Source: an uncultured Planctomycetota bacterium (GTDB lineage Bacteria; Planctomycetota; Planctomycetia; Pirellulales; Thermoguttaceae). Taken from it: a DNA stretch of 41,338 bases. Of the stretch, positions 15,000-24,168 are shown piece by piece; position 1 is the first letter of the stretch, and the number at the start of each line of letters is the position of its first letter. Made by a program: the position numbers and the translations under genes. The stretch is taken from contig CACXSS010000013.1 of assembly GCA_902770245.1 (NCBI GenBank), positions 1 to 41,338 of the forward strand, read 5' to 3'. The notes under the pieces were generated by a model. The model worked only from the letters and a program-made list of their open reading frames with translations, was not told the DNA's origin and did not search any database.

Positions 15000-16796
15000 T
15001 TAAAACCGTCCTAACAGAAAAGCATACGAATTCTTTTCCTGGGCGTACGAAACGCCTTTATTGGCAAAAGGTCCCGACGAGGAAAACTCTGCGATATAAC
15101 AGCTTGGACAAAGAGAGTTGGCTTTTTTGTGTATGTTAACAGAATACTCGTTAAAGTCCCATCGCAGCGTTGAAATACAATAACAAAACATCGGTTCATT
15201 GCTTTGTTTATTATCGTCGAGTTTATCAACTGGCGACAGACTCGCTTTCTGACCGGCGGCAATATTTTCCGCTTTCCAGAGGGCGCCTTTAGCGTCGCAA
15301 ACAAAAAGTTGTTTAACGTCTTTTCCCAGCCCATTGACAACGTATGAGTTTTCTCCATTGAAATCAAAATCCAGCTTGAGACGAGTCGTTCCCGCTTTTC
15401 GAATTTTATAATAGGCGGGTTTTCGAACAGCTGCAAAACGAGAAGGAATAACCTGTTTTCCGCTTGTCCAATCAATGTTAAATCGATCGTCATCGTTGAA
15501 GTCGGAAATGTTTAATTCGTCGTCGGAATCGAAAACAACGTTTCGAGGCGTCGTTCTGGCGTAAATCCCGTATTGAATTAAAGAGGAATACGTTCCAGAA
15601 CGCTGATCCAGATACGCTCCTGAAGCAATACGCACGTCTGTATTAAAACCGTCCGCCAATATTACATACATAAGAATTGCGCCTGCAAAGAGAAAAGAGA
15701 GAGCCGGGACTGTTACGAGTAACAAAATTCGTTTGTTATACATAGTCAAAAGGAACAGATTAATCGGCCCGGCAAGTATAACAAATAAAAGTATTACAAT
15801 GCTGATTCCCAAAAGCGGGATGCTAAGATCGGATACAACCGGAAACCATTTTTGCATTTCGTTTATACTGTCCTTTTCAAACCAGGAAGGCTTTGAATCA
15901 AAATTACTGAGTAAGCCCTCGAAAAAAGTTTTATCTGACAGATTGTCAGCCGACATGAGTTGATTGAACTGATTCTCTAACGCGGCTCTGTCTGTCAAAG
16001 CAACAACGCCAAAACCGAACGGGTATTCTATAACTTTTGAATTCTGAGACGAATTCTCTTTAGGCGCAGTCTCTTTTATCAGCTGAGCTATCCACTCAAC
16101 TTTGTCAAAATGTGGAGCGCCGCTTTCAAGCAGCCACAATATGCCGCCGCTGAGAACGAACTGTTTCAGCGCCGTCTGAACGCCTTCCGGAGCGGCTGCC
16201 AGTTCTTCTGGTGTAAGGAGGATAAAGTCCAAACAGCTGTAGTCCATACGGTCCTGGGGCCAGTACTTGCAGTCCTTTTCAGCGAAGATGCACTCCACTT
16301 CGGCAAAACGCTTTCGCAAAGAGCGGCAGATTAAAAATGTGTTGGGAATCAAATCATCACCCGGTGAGTATGTAACAAATCGAGATCTATAATGCGAAGG
16401 AAACGACGTAATCCCCTGACGCATGGGGCAGGGAACGGTGTATAATTTTCGATTGTCGGCATGAACCTGGACGTCGGCGCCGAAGTCGGGATTTGTAACA
16501 GGCAGCGGCAATGAGGCGTTTATCGTTTCACCGGGCTGAAGATCAAAACTTTTTGAAGCGACGTTGGAACACGAAAGTTTAACCTTGTGCGGCTTCACGT
16601 CCTGATTTTGAATCTTGCAGCGAAAAACAAAATAACCATGAGAAAGACGTTCCTGAGTCATAAACGGTTGAGCGTCTACGCGAATGAGCTGCTCTAATTT
16701 GAATTCGCCCGGCGCTTGAGCAAACAACGCGTTTGAAAGCGTCATGCAGAAAAATAGAGCTAAAAGAATCGTAGAGGAGCGTTTATGATTATTCAT
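15000..16796 (-). CDS. Membrane protein with N-terminal extracytoplasmic domain, unknown function
   Basis: 598 residues. Signal peptide at 1-26 (MNNHKRSSTILLALFFCMTLSNALFAQ), then a beta-rich domain to ~120. Residues ~135-275 resemble a class-I glutamine-amidotransferase-like fold (DFILLTPEEL, FVLSGGILWLLESG) without a visible catalytic triad. Two membrane helices lie at about 325-351 (containing LAGPINLFLL) and 357-381 (a [GP]-P-x-N-x-F-L-L plus R/K-x-x-L-L pattern seen in planctomycete envelope proteins), followed by a C-terminal beta-rich domain (~385-598). The function is not known to me. It is flanked by a terminator on each side, so it is probably a single-gene unit. Confidence 0.7.
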   Translation of the reverse strand: MNNHKRSSTILLALFFCMTLSNALFAQAPGEFKLEQLIRVDAQPFMTQERLSHGYFVFRCKIQNQDVKPHKVKLSCSNVASKSFDLQPGETINASLPLPVTNPDFGADVQVHADNRKLYTVPCPMRQGITSFPSHYRSRFVTYSPGDDLIPNTFLICRSLRKRFAEVECIFAEKDCKYWPQDRMDYSCLDFILLTPEELAAAPEGVQTALKQFVLSGGILWLLESGAPHFDKVEWIAQLIKETAPKENSSQNSKVIEYPFGFGVVALTDRAALENQFNQLMSADNLSDKTFFEGLLSNFDSKPSWFEKDSINEMQKWFPVVSDLSIPLLGISIVILLFVILAGPINLFLLTMYNKRILLLVTVPALSFLFAGAILMYVILADGFNTDVRIASGAYLDQRSGTYSSLIQYGIYARTTPRNVVFDSDDELNISDFNDDDRFNIDWTSGKQVIPSRFAAVRKPAYYKIRKAGTTRLKLDFDFNGENSYVVNGLGKDVKQLFVCDAKGALWKAENIAAGQKASLSPVDKLDDNKQSNEPMFCYCISTLRWDFNEYSVNIHKKANSLCPSCYIAEFSSSGPFANKGVSYAQEKNSYAFLLGRF

Positions 16797-16915
16797 GATT
16801 TCAAAAGAACGATTATCGTTATCAGAGTAAGAGGATTGATACGGGAAACGAACGAACAGGAATTGTCAATAAAACGATTTGGTCGTCAACCGTCGTTTTA
16901 CTATCCATATTAAGA

Positions 16916-16955
16916 TGAAAAGCCTTCCCTGTATAAAACAGGCGCAGGCTTTTCA
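16916..16955 (-). terminator. Hairpin between the DUF1598 gene and the membrane-protein gene
   Basis: TGAAAAGCC (16916-16924) pairs perfectly with GGCTTTTCA (16947-16955), and inside it CCTGT (16928-16932) pairs with ACAGG (16938-16942). It lies 59 bases after the DUF1598 stop. There is no long T tract beyond it, so it could be a terminator with the U-rich part in its own stem, or an RNA-stability element. Confidence 0.55.
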
Positions 16956-17013
16956 ACTTAAAAAGAAAGGAAATATACCAGTTAGACTCTAAATGAAATA
17001 TTCAGAGCGTTCC

Positions 17014-18269
17014 TTAGTTATTCCACCACCACTTTCCTTCCGGAAGCTGGCTGACTTTTGCAAACTTGGCGTTGTTGTCAACGAGATTTTCGTCGTTCAA
17101 GGCAACTTGAGGCTGAATTTGGACGCCGCCGCCGGTCGGGGTCATCAGACGTCCGCCTTTAGATACAACGTTGCAAGCCGCCGGAGCGAACTTCAAAGGC
17201 GAGCAGGTTTCAATCGAGTACTTGGTTTCGTCTCCCAAAGTCGGCATCGTCCATTCCGCTTTGGCAAAAATGCCTTCCTGATTCAAATAAGCGGCAACGA
17301 TGGCAATGTCAATCAGGTTGCGGAGCTCTGCATAAACTGGCGAAACCATGGAAACTTTTTCATATCGATCAGTAAAGCTGCGAGTGAATGCGCGGCTGGC
17401 AGGGTTCTGAGAACCGCCGGTCAGAGCGCGAGAACCGTCAGCGGCTATAACTTCATCTTCGCCAACCAGTTTGACGCCTTGCCCAACCAGCTGAATGGCG
17501 TTGCCGTCGTCGCTCATTTTAACGCACTGATAATTGGGAACGAAGTACCAGCGGCACAGAGCGTTCTGGGCAACGTCTGACGCCGAGGCGGCTGAAATGA
17601 AGCTTCGAACGCCGGCGGGAGCGTTTTCAAGACCAATGCCGATAAGTTTCATGCGGTAGTCCGCTTCAACGAGAACTTTGGCAAAATGGGTATTTGGGCT
17701 AACTCCGTCTATGCGAACGTTGTAGTTTCCAATTGAGGACGTCATGCCGTTGCGAATCTCGGAAATTGACATTCTGTACGGGTTGACCGTTCGGACGTAC
17801 TGCTGTACAGACGAAGAGCGGCAACGAGGTCTTCCAGACGAACGACCGGACGACCGGATTTAATGCCGACAACGCGGTCAAGTTCCGGATAAACTACCCA
17901 GTTTTCCGCAGGACCGGCAATAATAACGTCTTTTGTTTCCGGATCAAAGAAAACGTATTCAATACGCGTCAGACCGGCGAGGTATTTCATTTCTTCGGTC
18001 AAAGCGTAGTTGTTGGCTTCGATCGCCTTTTCCAGAGCGCGCAAAGAGACACAGCGCATTTCAGTCGTTTCATTTGCGGCTGACCCCAACGATTTTCGGG
18101 CTTGGAGCGCGATGGCTTTGATGCTGTTGTCTCGAACAGTGTTCATTTTCAGCTCGCCCGAGGCGTTGACTTGAATACCTGCGTTTTGGTTCTGCGCGTA
18201 GACTGTCGAAGCAAAGAACACAAAAGCGACAGCCAATACGGTCAATAATAATGCCGAACGTTTCAACAT
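17014..18269 (-). pseudogene. DUF1598-family secreted protein interrupted by a frameshift near 17801-17815
   Basis: Two frames together make one protein of the planctomycete DUF1598 type. The upstream part starts at the ATG at 18269 with a strong ribosome-binding site (AGGAGA, 8 bases before) and a signal peptide (MLKRSALLLTVLAVAFVFF...YAQ), and runs to GRPVVRLEDLVAALRLY before leaving frame and stopping at 17742. The downstream frame picks up as QQYVRTVNPYRMSISEIRNG and continues through HFAKVLVEADYRMKLIGIGLE and RLMTPTGGGVQIQP to EGKWWWNN at 17014. Joining LRLY to QQYVRT needs a single extra base at CTGTAC|AGCAG (17801-17810), so a 1-base deletion, an assembly error or programmed slippage are all possible. 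The rest of both halves is well preserved, favouring a recent event or a sequencing error. Function of DUF1598 is unknown; the signal peptide implies export. Confidence 0.78.
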
Positions 18270-18720
18270 ATTAATTTTCTCCTGATATATAACTTTTATC
18301 CAGCTATAAGAGGTTTCCTGTTTACAAAACACAATTCTGTAAACATCAAGTGTAAACCACTTTCTGCTATCATACATATAAATTGTAATTAAAGATTCTG
18401 TTTTCATCAGGGATTTTCCTCTATAATTTTGAAAAAATCTCCAAATTCTTGCGGTACCATCGAAATAATCGGTAAATTTCCTCACAATTTACTATAAATA
18501 CGGAATAAATCTGAGCAGTATTAATCTGATTAATATATGATATTATCCATAAAAAAGCTTATTATATTTTATCTATCCGCTCTATAGCTCCTAATTCATC
18601 TATAAAAATTTTGTCGTCTTTATGTGAATTTCTGGTATTTTTCTGCATACGTTAAACTATTAGTTTCTATTAGCCGATAAAATTTATCGGGTATTTCCAT
18701 ATACTAAAGGATTTTATAAC
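18270..18720. other. Divergent intergenic region with a perfect palindrome
   Basis: AT-rich 450 bases between the DUF1598 gene (minus) and the WD40 gene (plus). The palindrome at 18674-18690 is listed separately. No gene is supported; an open frame reaching back to 18485 on the minus strand is just an upstream extension without a ribosome-binding site. Confidence 0.5.
18674..18690 (+). promoter_or_regulatory. Perfect 8-base palindrome upstream of the WD40 gene (possible operator)
   Basis: CCGATAAA, one A, TTTATCGG. It lies about 30 bases before the ATG at 18721, between the likely promoter and the AAAGG ribosome-binding site (18706-18710). Position and symmetry suggest a binding site for a dimeric regulator or an RNA hairpin in the leader. 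Confidence 0.45.
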
Positions 18721-19701
18721 ATGAGCGCTTCAAAAAGATACTGGATTTTACTGCCGTTATTACTTATTTTTATTGCGTCAACGACGCAAGCGCAAGAGGT
18801 TATTAAGCCTCTGAAAAAACTGCAGCTTTCAGAAAAGACGCCTGCTGACCAGGTTCCTGTATGGACTGGCGTGGCGGTCGATTCCAAGTTGAGGGCATAC
18901 GTAGGCGGAGACGATCATAAAATTCGTCTTTGGAACCTGCAAACCGGGGAAATTGAAAAGAAATTAGCTCGCAACATTGACTGGATTAAGGCGGTTCGTC
19001 TTCGTCCAGACGGTTTAATATTGTTATCTGCTGACATGGGCGACGTCGGATTGATGTGGGAAACCGAAAATCCGGAAAACGCATTTACGTCTCTCAAGGG
19101 TATTGAAACGGCTGTAACAAGCGCTGCGTTTACCAAAGATGGAAGCAAAGTCGCTATCGGAACCTTTGGAGGCGGCGTTTTTGTTTTCGACGCTAAAACC
19201 GGAGCGGCTCTCAATCGTTTGTCGGTTGGCGTAGGAACGGCAGACGCTGTTGCGTGGTCTGACGACAATCGGTATCTGGCAGCTTCCGGACGCATGGGCG
19301 TCGTTCGCGTTTGGGATTTTAACAACGATGTTAAATCCACTGACCTTGTCGGACACATTCGTCGAGTTCACGCTTTGACGTTCCAGGAAGACGGCATGCT
19401 CGTTTCCGGCGGAGAAGACAATCGTCTGTACCTCTGGAATCCGGCAGACGGCAAAGTTCTCGGATCTATTGAAAATCTGCCAGGAAAAGTTCGCTGCATT
19501 ACCACCGTTGGTTTGAATAAAGTTGCCGTTGGCATGTGCGATAATTCATTGGGCGTCTGGAGTTTCGACTCTGGATCTCAAACATATAAAATGGAAGGGC
19601 ATACCGGCACGATTGCTGATATGCAGTGGGTTGAATCTCAAAAATGGCTGGTAACAGTCGGATTCGACAGTTCCATTTGCGTCTGGGTCTTGAATAAATA
19701 A
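18721..19701 (+). CDS. Secreted WD40-repeat beta-propeller protein
   Basis: 326 residues. Signal peptide at 1-24 (LLPLLLIFIASTTQAQ). About seven WD-type repeats follow: DHKIRLWNLQTGE, MGDVGLMWETENPE, GGVFVFDAKTGA, MGVVRVWDFNN, EDNRLYLWNPADGK, DNSLGVWSFDSG, DSSICVWVLNK. A full propeller fits the length exactly. Such propellers are binding scaffolds; here probably periplasmic. AAAGG is a modest ribosome-binding site. It is followed 170 bases later by the giant surface protein in the same direction, but that gene has its own long leader. Confidence 0.85.
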   Translation: MSASKRYWILLPLLLIFIASTTQAQEVIKPLKKLQLSEKTPADQVPVWTGVAVDSKLRAYVGGDDHKIRLWNLQTGEIEKKLARNIDWIKAVRLRPDGLILLSADMGDVGLMWETENPENAFTSLKGIETAVTSAAFTKDGSKVAIGTFGGGVFVFDAKTGAALNRLSVGVGTADAVAWSDDNRYLAASGRMGVVRVWDFNNDVKSTDLVGHIRRVHALTFQEDGMLVSGGEDNRLYLWNPADGKVLGSIENLPGKVRCITTVGLNKVAVGMCDNSLGVWSFDSGSQTYKMEGHTGTIADMQWVESQKWLVTVGFDSSICVWVLNK

Positions 19702-19820
19702 CAAATACCAGAAAATATTGCGTAAGCAATACGGATTGTAACAACTATAGCGATTGTTCCGTTTTCGTCCAACCTGAAATTGAAATTAATCGCTGCAAAT
19801 ATTAAAAACAAGGGAGCCGA

Positions 19821-19838
19821 GACATTCGTTAGAATGTC
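19821..19838 (+). promoter_or_regulatory. Hairpin in the leader of the surface-protein gene
   Basis: GACATTC (19821-19827), loop GTTA, GAATGTC (19832-19838). It lies 113 bases before the GTG start at 19951. A short stable leader hairpin; role unknown. Confidence 0.4.
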
Positions 19839-19950
19839 AAACGGAGAGAAACAGAATCAATAACACACAGCGTTGGGGGCTGAAAGAGGCTTAAATCTTC
19901 AATCAGCCAACGTCAAACGCAAAAACAACCTTTATTTTGGGAGGTTTGCC

Positions 19951-22900
19951 GTGAGCAAGTCAAAAATCAGCAAAAAGAATCGCAAATTCAATCATCCGTG
20001 CACAGTAGAATCGTTGGAAGAACGTCTGCTGCTCTCGGTAGCCCCTGCGGACGTTGACGCTCTTCAGGTCGGTTCCTTGTACATCGAAGGCACGTTCGGA
20101 AGCGACCAGCTTACCGACGACTCCTACGGCGACTATCTGGAAATCTCATACAACGGCGGCGTTCAGGGAACGAATCTCGACAAACTGGAAATCAACCTCG
20201 ATAAAAACGACAACGGTCAGGTTGACATCAACGAGGCGTTCTTCCACTTGGCGCCTGGCAATCCCGAATACGGCGCTTACAACAGCGTCAAGTTTGAAAT
20301 CGTCGACGCCAACGGGACTATCAAAACCGGCGACGTCAAGTGGACGATTTCCAATAACAATCAATTGCTGACCATGGAGTTTGAAGACTTCGAATCCGGC
20401 GATAAACTGGTTTGTCGGTTCGACGTTGACTTCTACAAAGGCGTCAGCCCGATTTACGACGAAGACGGCGACATCATCGACCGCAAAGAATCGTCCAACG
20501 TTACCGTCAACGGCGACGACTTTGAAGGTTCCAGAATCAAAGCGTATTTCAGCGCCGACAACTACGAAGACGTTTCGATTGAAAAAACGTATGTCGATAA
20601 CTATGGAACTGTCAAGTATGGTCTTGACCTGAACGAAAACGCCTACTTCCCGGAAGACGTTATATCCGCAGAAGAATACGTTGCCGGCGCGTTTGGGTCC
20701 ATCGTTCAGACGCCGGTTATCAACACGATTTCCGGTTACGTCTATGACGACATCGACGGTTCTCTGACGCTCACCCCGGCAGACGAACTTTTGTCAAACG
20801 TTACATTAACGCTTTATGAACAGGACGATACGGGAGCATACGTCTCCACCGGTTTGACGACGACCACTGATGCGAACGGCTTCTATGAATTCACCGACCT
20901 GCTCAATGGAACGTACATGGTTCTGGAAACGCAGCCGGAAAACTACACTGCCGTCTGCGCCAACGCCGGTTACGTGCCATTAACAACGCAGGTTTCGACC
21001 GTTCGCGATTTGAATTGCATTTACAAGATTGAACTCAAGGGCTATCAGGACAGCATTCAAAACAACTTCGGTCAGAACTCGCCTGGACAGCTCAGCGGCA
21101 TCGTTTGGCTGGACGTCAACCTCAACGACCTTTACGATGCTGACGTTGACACTCTGCTCAAAGACGTTACCGTCAATTTGTATGACGAAGACGGCGATTT
21201 TTTGGCGACAACCAAAACCGACAGCAACGGCTACTACGAGTTTACCGACTTGATGCCGGGTCTGTATATTGTTGAAGAAGAATGGCCGACAGAATACATT
21301 CACTCCGGCGAAATCCCCGGTACAACAGGCGGATTTGTCGATCCTGAAGGAACCCCAGGCTTCATTTACGGTATTACGATTACCTCGCGCGGCATTTCCG
21401 AGTCCAACAACTTCTGGGAAATTCTGCCTGGCATGATCAGCGGTTACGTCTTTGAAGACAACCAGTCCATTACCCGCAATCCGGACGGCTCGCTTCCGGA
21501 TCAGTACAAGATTACCACCGGCGTTAAGACGCCAGACAGCGTTCCGATTCCAGGCGTTACACTTGGTCTGTACAATATCGACGGCACGGTTGCCATTACC
21601 GACGCGTTAGGCAATCCTCTGACGACGACTACCGATGAAAACGGCTACTATGAGTTCACTCACCTTATGCCGGGCGCATACTGCGTTATTGAAACGCAGC
21701 CCAAAGATTATATTGACGGTTTGGATACGGCAGGTTCCGGCGGCGGCTGGGCGTTTAACCCGACCGACGATCAGTATGAAGTAACAGTCAAACAGTTTGG
21801 AACGGACAGAAACAACGACGCGATTATTCGCATCAGCGTCAAGTCCGGCGAGAACTCGGCGCTCAACAACTTCGCGGAAGTCAACGTTGTTGACCCGACG
21901 CCTACTCCGCCCCCGGGCGGCGGAGAAAAGATTCCGAAAGTCTCGTATCCGCACGTAACGAACTCGTCCGGCGGCGGATTCCAGTCCATTCCGTACATTC
22001 CCGCTTACATGAGCCACGGCATTTCCGCCCTGTACGGCGGCGGAGGCGGATCCGGCGTTTCCGCATGGCATTTGTGCAGCCTCAACGCCGGCATGGCGCG
22101 ACGTTTGGGCGACGGCGTCGTCCTCAACGGTCTTCAGGGCGAAGGGCTGACAACCGACATGATGTCCGCCAGCGGTCTGATTGCCAACGGTCTGATTAAA
22201 GAAGGCTATGGAATGGAAGCGCTGATCAATATGTTCTCGCCGATTTTCGACCCGATCAACTGGAACGGTCGAACGGATCCGGAACTGGCGTGGCGCATGG
22301 CGGACTGGCGCGACGGGACCGTTACCTTTGTCGGAGAATACGGCGTCATGGAAGGCATTCCGCTTACCGGAGACTTCAACGGCGACGGCAAAGACGAGCT
22401 GGCTGTTTTCGTGGACGGCGTCTGGTTCATCGACATCAACGGCAACGGCATTTGGGACGCTGACGACCTTTGGGTTCAGCTGGGCGAAAAAGGCGACCAG
22501 CCAGTGGTCGGCGACTGGGACGGCGACGGAAAAGCGGACATCGGCGTTTACGGCAAAATCTGGGCGGGCGACTGGGACCTGGTGGAACATGATCCGGGTC
22601 TTCCGGACGCCGAAAACCTCACCCGCGGCGTATACAAGAACATGCGTCCTCGCGTTGCGGTCAAGACGGCGGCTTCCGGCTTCTCCAAGCTGACCAGCCA
22701 CGGCGCCATTTACGAAAAAGCCATTGACCACGTCTTCCACTTTGGAAACCAGGGCGATCGCGCCGTTACCGGCGACTGGAATGGCGACGGCGTCGACAAC
22801 ATCGGCGTGTTCAGTAACGGGAACTGGTATCTCGACGTTGACGGCAACGGCCGCTTGACCGGCGCCGACCGCGGATACGAATTCGGCGCGCCGGGCGACA

Positions 22901-23118
22901 TCCCCGTTACCGGCGACTGGAACGGCGACGGCGTTACCAACATCGGCGTTTATCGCAACGGCAAGTTCATTCTGGATACCAACGCCAATGGCGTTATGGA
23001 CAGCTCCGATGCGGTTGTTGAATCCGGAGAAGCTGGCGACATCCCGATTTCCGGCGACTTCAACGGCGACGGCGTCGACGAAGTTGGAACCGTCAAACTG
23101 TCGGGCATTCGCCAATAA
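19951..23118 (+). CDS. Large extracellular surface protein: LEERLLLS N terminus, three SdrD-like B repeats, five FG-GAP/VCBS-like repeats
   Basis: 1055 residues from the GTG at 19951, preferred over an upstream ATG at 19873 because GGGAGG lies 7 bases before it and it places the motif near the N terminus. LEERLLLS (22-29) after a basic stretch is the planctomycete exported-protein signature. A beta-rich domain follows (35-250) with calcium-type loops (DKNDNGQVDINEAF). Three SdrD/Cna-B-like repeats begin near 260, 380 and 495, each ending in a GFYEFTDL/GYYEFTHL...Y.V.E-type strand. A Pro/Gly linker (PTPTPPPGGG) lies near 646 and a GGGGSG stretch near 695. From ~807 five repeats of the form GD[FW][ND]GDG...[ED][LI][AG]V[FY] form an FG-GAP/integrin-like calcium-binding region. 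GC content and Gly/Asp codon use are visibly higher than in neighbours. Probably an adhesin or cell-wall/S-layer protein. Confidence 0.88.
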   Translation: MSKSKISKKNRKFNHPCTVESLEERLLLSVAPADVDALQVGSLYIEGTFGSDQLTDDSYGDYLEISYNGGVQGTNLDKLEINLDKNDNGQVDINEAFFHLAPGNPEYGAYNSVKFEIVDANGTIKTGDVKWTISNNNQLLTMEFEDFESGDKLVCRFDVDFYKGVSPIYDEDGDIIDRKESSNVTVNGDDFEGSRIKAYFSADNYEDVSIEKTYVDNYGTVKYGLDLNENAYFPEDVISAEEYVAGAFGSIVQTPVINTISGYVYDDIDGSLTLTPADELLSNVTLTLYEQDDTGAYVSTGLTTTTDANGFYEFTDLLNGTYMVLETQPENYTAVCANAGYVPLTTQVSTVRDLNCIYKIELKGYQDSIQNNFGQNSPGQLSGIVWLDVNLNDLYDADVDTLLKDVTVNLYDEDGDFLATTKTDSNGYYEFTDLMPGLYIVEEEWPTEYIHSGEIPGTTGGFVDPEGTPGFIYGITITSRGISESNNFWEILPGMISGYVFEDNQSITRNPDGSLPDQYKITTGVKTPDSVPIPGVTLGLYNIDGTVAITDALGNPLTTTTDENGYYEFTHLMPGAYCVIETQPKDYIDGLDTAGSGGGWAFNPTDDQYEVTVKQFGTDRNNDAIIRISVKSGENSALNNFAEVNVVDPTPTPPPGGGEKIPKVSYPHVTNSSGGGFQSIPYIPAYMSHGISALYGGGGGSGVSAWHLCSLNAGMARRLGDGVVLNGLQGEGLTTDMMSASGLIANGLIKEGYGMEALINMFSPIFDPINWNGRTDPELAWRMADWRDGTVTFVGEYGVMEGIPLTGDFNGDGKDELAVFVDGVWFIDINGNGIWDADDLWVQLGEKGDQPVVGDWDGDGKADIGVYGKIWAGDWDLVEHDPGLPDAENLTRGVYKNMRPRVAVKTAASGFSKLTSHGAIYEKAIDHVFHFGNQGDRAVTGDWNGDGVDNIGVFSNGNWYLDVDGNGRLTGADRGYEFGAPGDIPVTGDWNGDGVTNIGVYRNGKFILDTNANGVMDSSDAVVESGEAGDIPISGDFNGDGVDEVGTVKLSGIRQ

Positions 23119-23157
23119 GACAACAATTAGCGTCTAATAGCATCAAATAACTAAAAG

Positions 23158-23197
23158 CAGCGAGTTGCGATATATTGTAACAACTCGCTTCTTTTAA
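23158..23197 (+). terminator. Terminator after the surface-protein gene
   Basis: AGCGAGTTG (about 23159-23167) pairs with CAACTCGCT (about 23183-23191), followed by TCTTTT. It lies 40 bases after the stop at 23118. The words GCGAGTTG/AACTCGC also belong to one of the heptamer families (32822-32856). Confidence 0.7.
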
Positions 23198-23215
23198 TTT
23201 ATAACCTCCAATATA

Positions 23216-24151
23216 ATGCTTATCAAACTGCTTTTTCCCCGCGGATTTTGCGCGGGCGTCTATCGGGCGACAAGCGCTTTGAACGCTGCGTTGAACAAAT
23301 ACGGAACGCCTGTATACGTCTATCATGAAATCGTTCACAACAAGTGGGTTGTAGACTATTTTCAACAGAAGGGAGCTGTGTTTGTCAATTCCCTGGACGA
23401 CATTCCAGACGGCTCTGTTACGCTTTTTTCCGCTCATGGCGTCTCGCCTCAAATAGAACGACAGGCGCAAGAAAAAAACTTGCGTTATATAGACGCCTCC
23501 TGTCCTCTGGTTCAGAAAGTCCATCGGGAAGCTAAACAGTTTGTTCAGCAAGGTTACTCTGTTCTTCTTATTGGACACCCCCATCATGACGAAGTTGTTG
23601 GAGTTCAAGGGGAAGCGCCGGATAAAATTTTCATCGTTAAATCGAAAGAGTCAATAGACTCGCTGCCGCTGACGGCTAAAGATAAAGTTGCCTACATCAC
23701 TCAAACAACCCTTTCTTTGGACGAATCAGCAACAATTATTGAATATTTAAAGTCAAGATTTCCCAACATTGTTGGACCGGCAATTAAAGATATCTGTTAC
23801 GCAACTCAAAACCGTCAAAATGCAATCAAAACGGCCGCAAATAAATATAATCAAAATAAAAAGAATGTAAAAGCAATCGTTGTCGGCAGCGCGAACAGTT
23901 CTAACAGTATCCGACTGAAAGAAATTGCTTTACAACACGGCATTCCCGCCGTTCTAATTGACAGCCCGTCAGATATCAATCCTGATGATTTTACGGGCGT
24001 TGACGTTGTATTATTAACAGCGGGAGCGTCTGCTCATGAATATGTCGTTAAACAGGTTACTGAGTACTTTCAATCAACATTTAACGCACAAGTTGAAGAA
24101 GAGCGCACTTGTGAAGAAAATACTGTTTTTCCGATACCATCCATGCCTTAG
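23216..24151 (+). CDS. ispH: 4-hydroxy-3-methylbut-2-enyl diphosphate reductase (IspH/LytB)
   Basis: 311 residues, normal length. The last enzyme of the MEP isoprenoid pathway, an iron-sulfur enzyme forming IPP and DMAPP from HMBPP. The three cluster cysteines are present: C12 (GFCAGV), C96 (DASCPLV) and C194 (DICYATQNRQ). H41 (EIVHN), H74 (SAHGVS), H124 and E126 (HPHHDEVVG) form the substrate pocket. The SANSSNS motif near 225 binds the diphosphate. Start ATG at 23216 fits the family N terminus exactly. Single gene, convergent with the regulator at 24169 with a 17-base gap. Confidence 0.95.
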   Translation: MLIKLLFPRGFCAGVYRATSALNAALNKYGTPVYVYHEIVHNKWVVDYFQQKGAVFVNSLDDIPDGSVTLFSAHGVSPQIERQAQEKNLRYIDASCPLVQKVHREAKQFVQQGYSVLLIGHPHHDEVVGVQGEAPDKIFIVKSKESIDSLPLTAKDKVAYITQTTLSLDESATIIEYLKSRFPNIVGPAIKDICYATQNRQNAIKTAANKYNQNKKNVKAIVVGSANSSNSIRLKEIALQHGIPAVLIDSPSDINPDDFTGVDVVLLTAGASAHEYVVKQVTEYFQSTFNAQVEEERTCEENTVFPIPSMP

Positions 24152-24168
24152 AACATGCGGAAAAGAAC

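Noticed and set aside
21607-23115. 502-codon minus-strand open frame opposite the surface protein
   Set aside because: Ala/Val/Asn-rich translation of the complement of Gly-Asp repeats; a by-product of codon bias, with no start signal.
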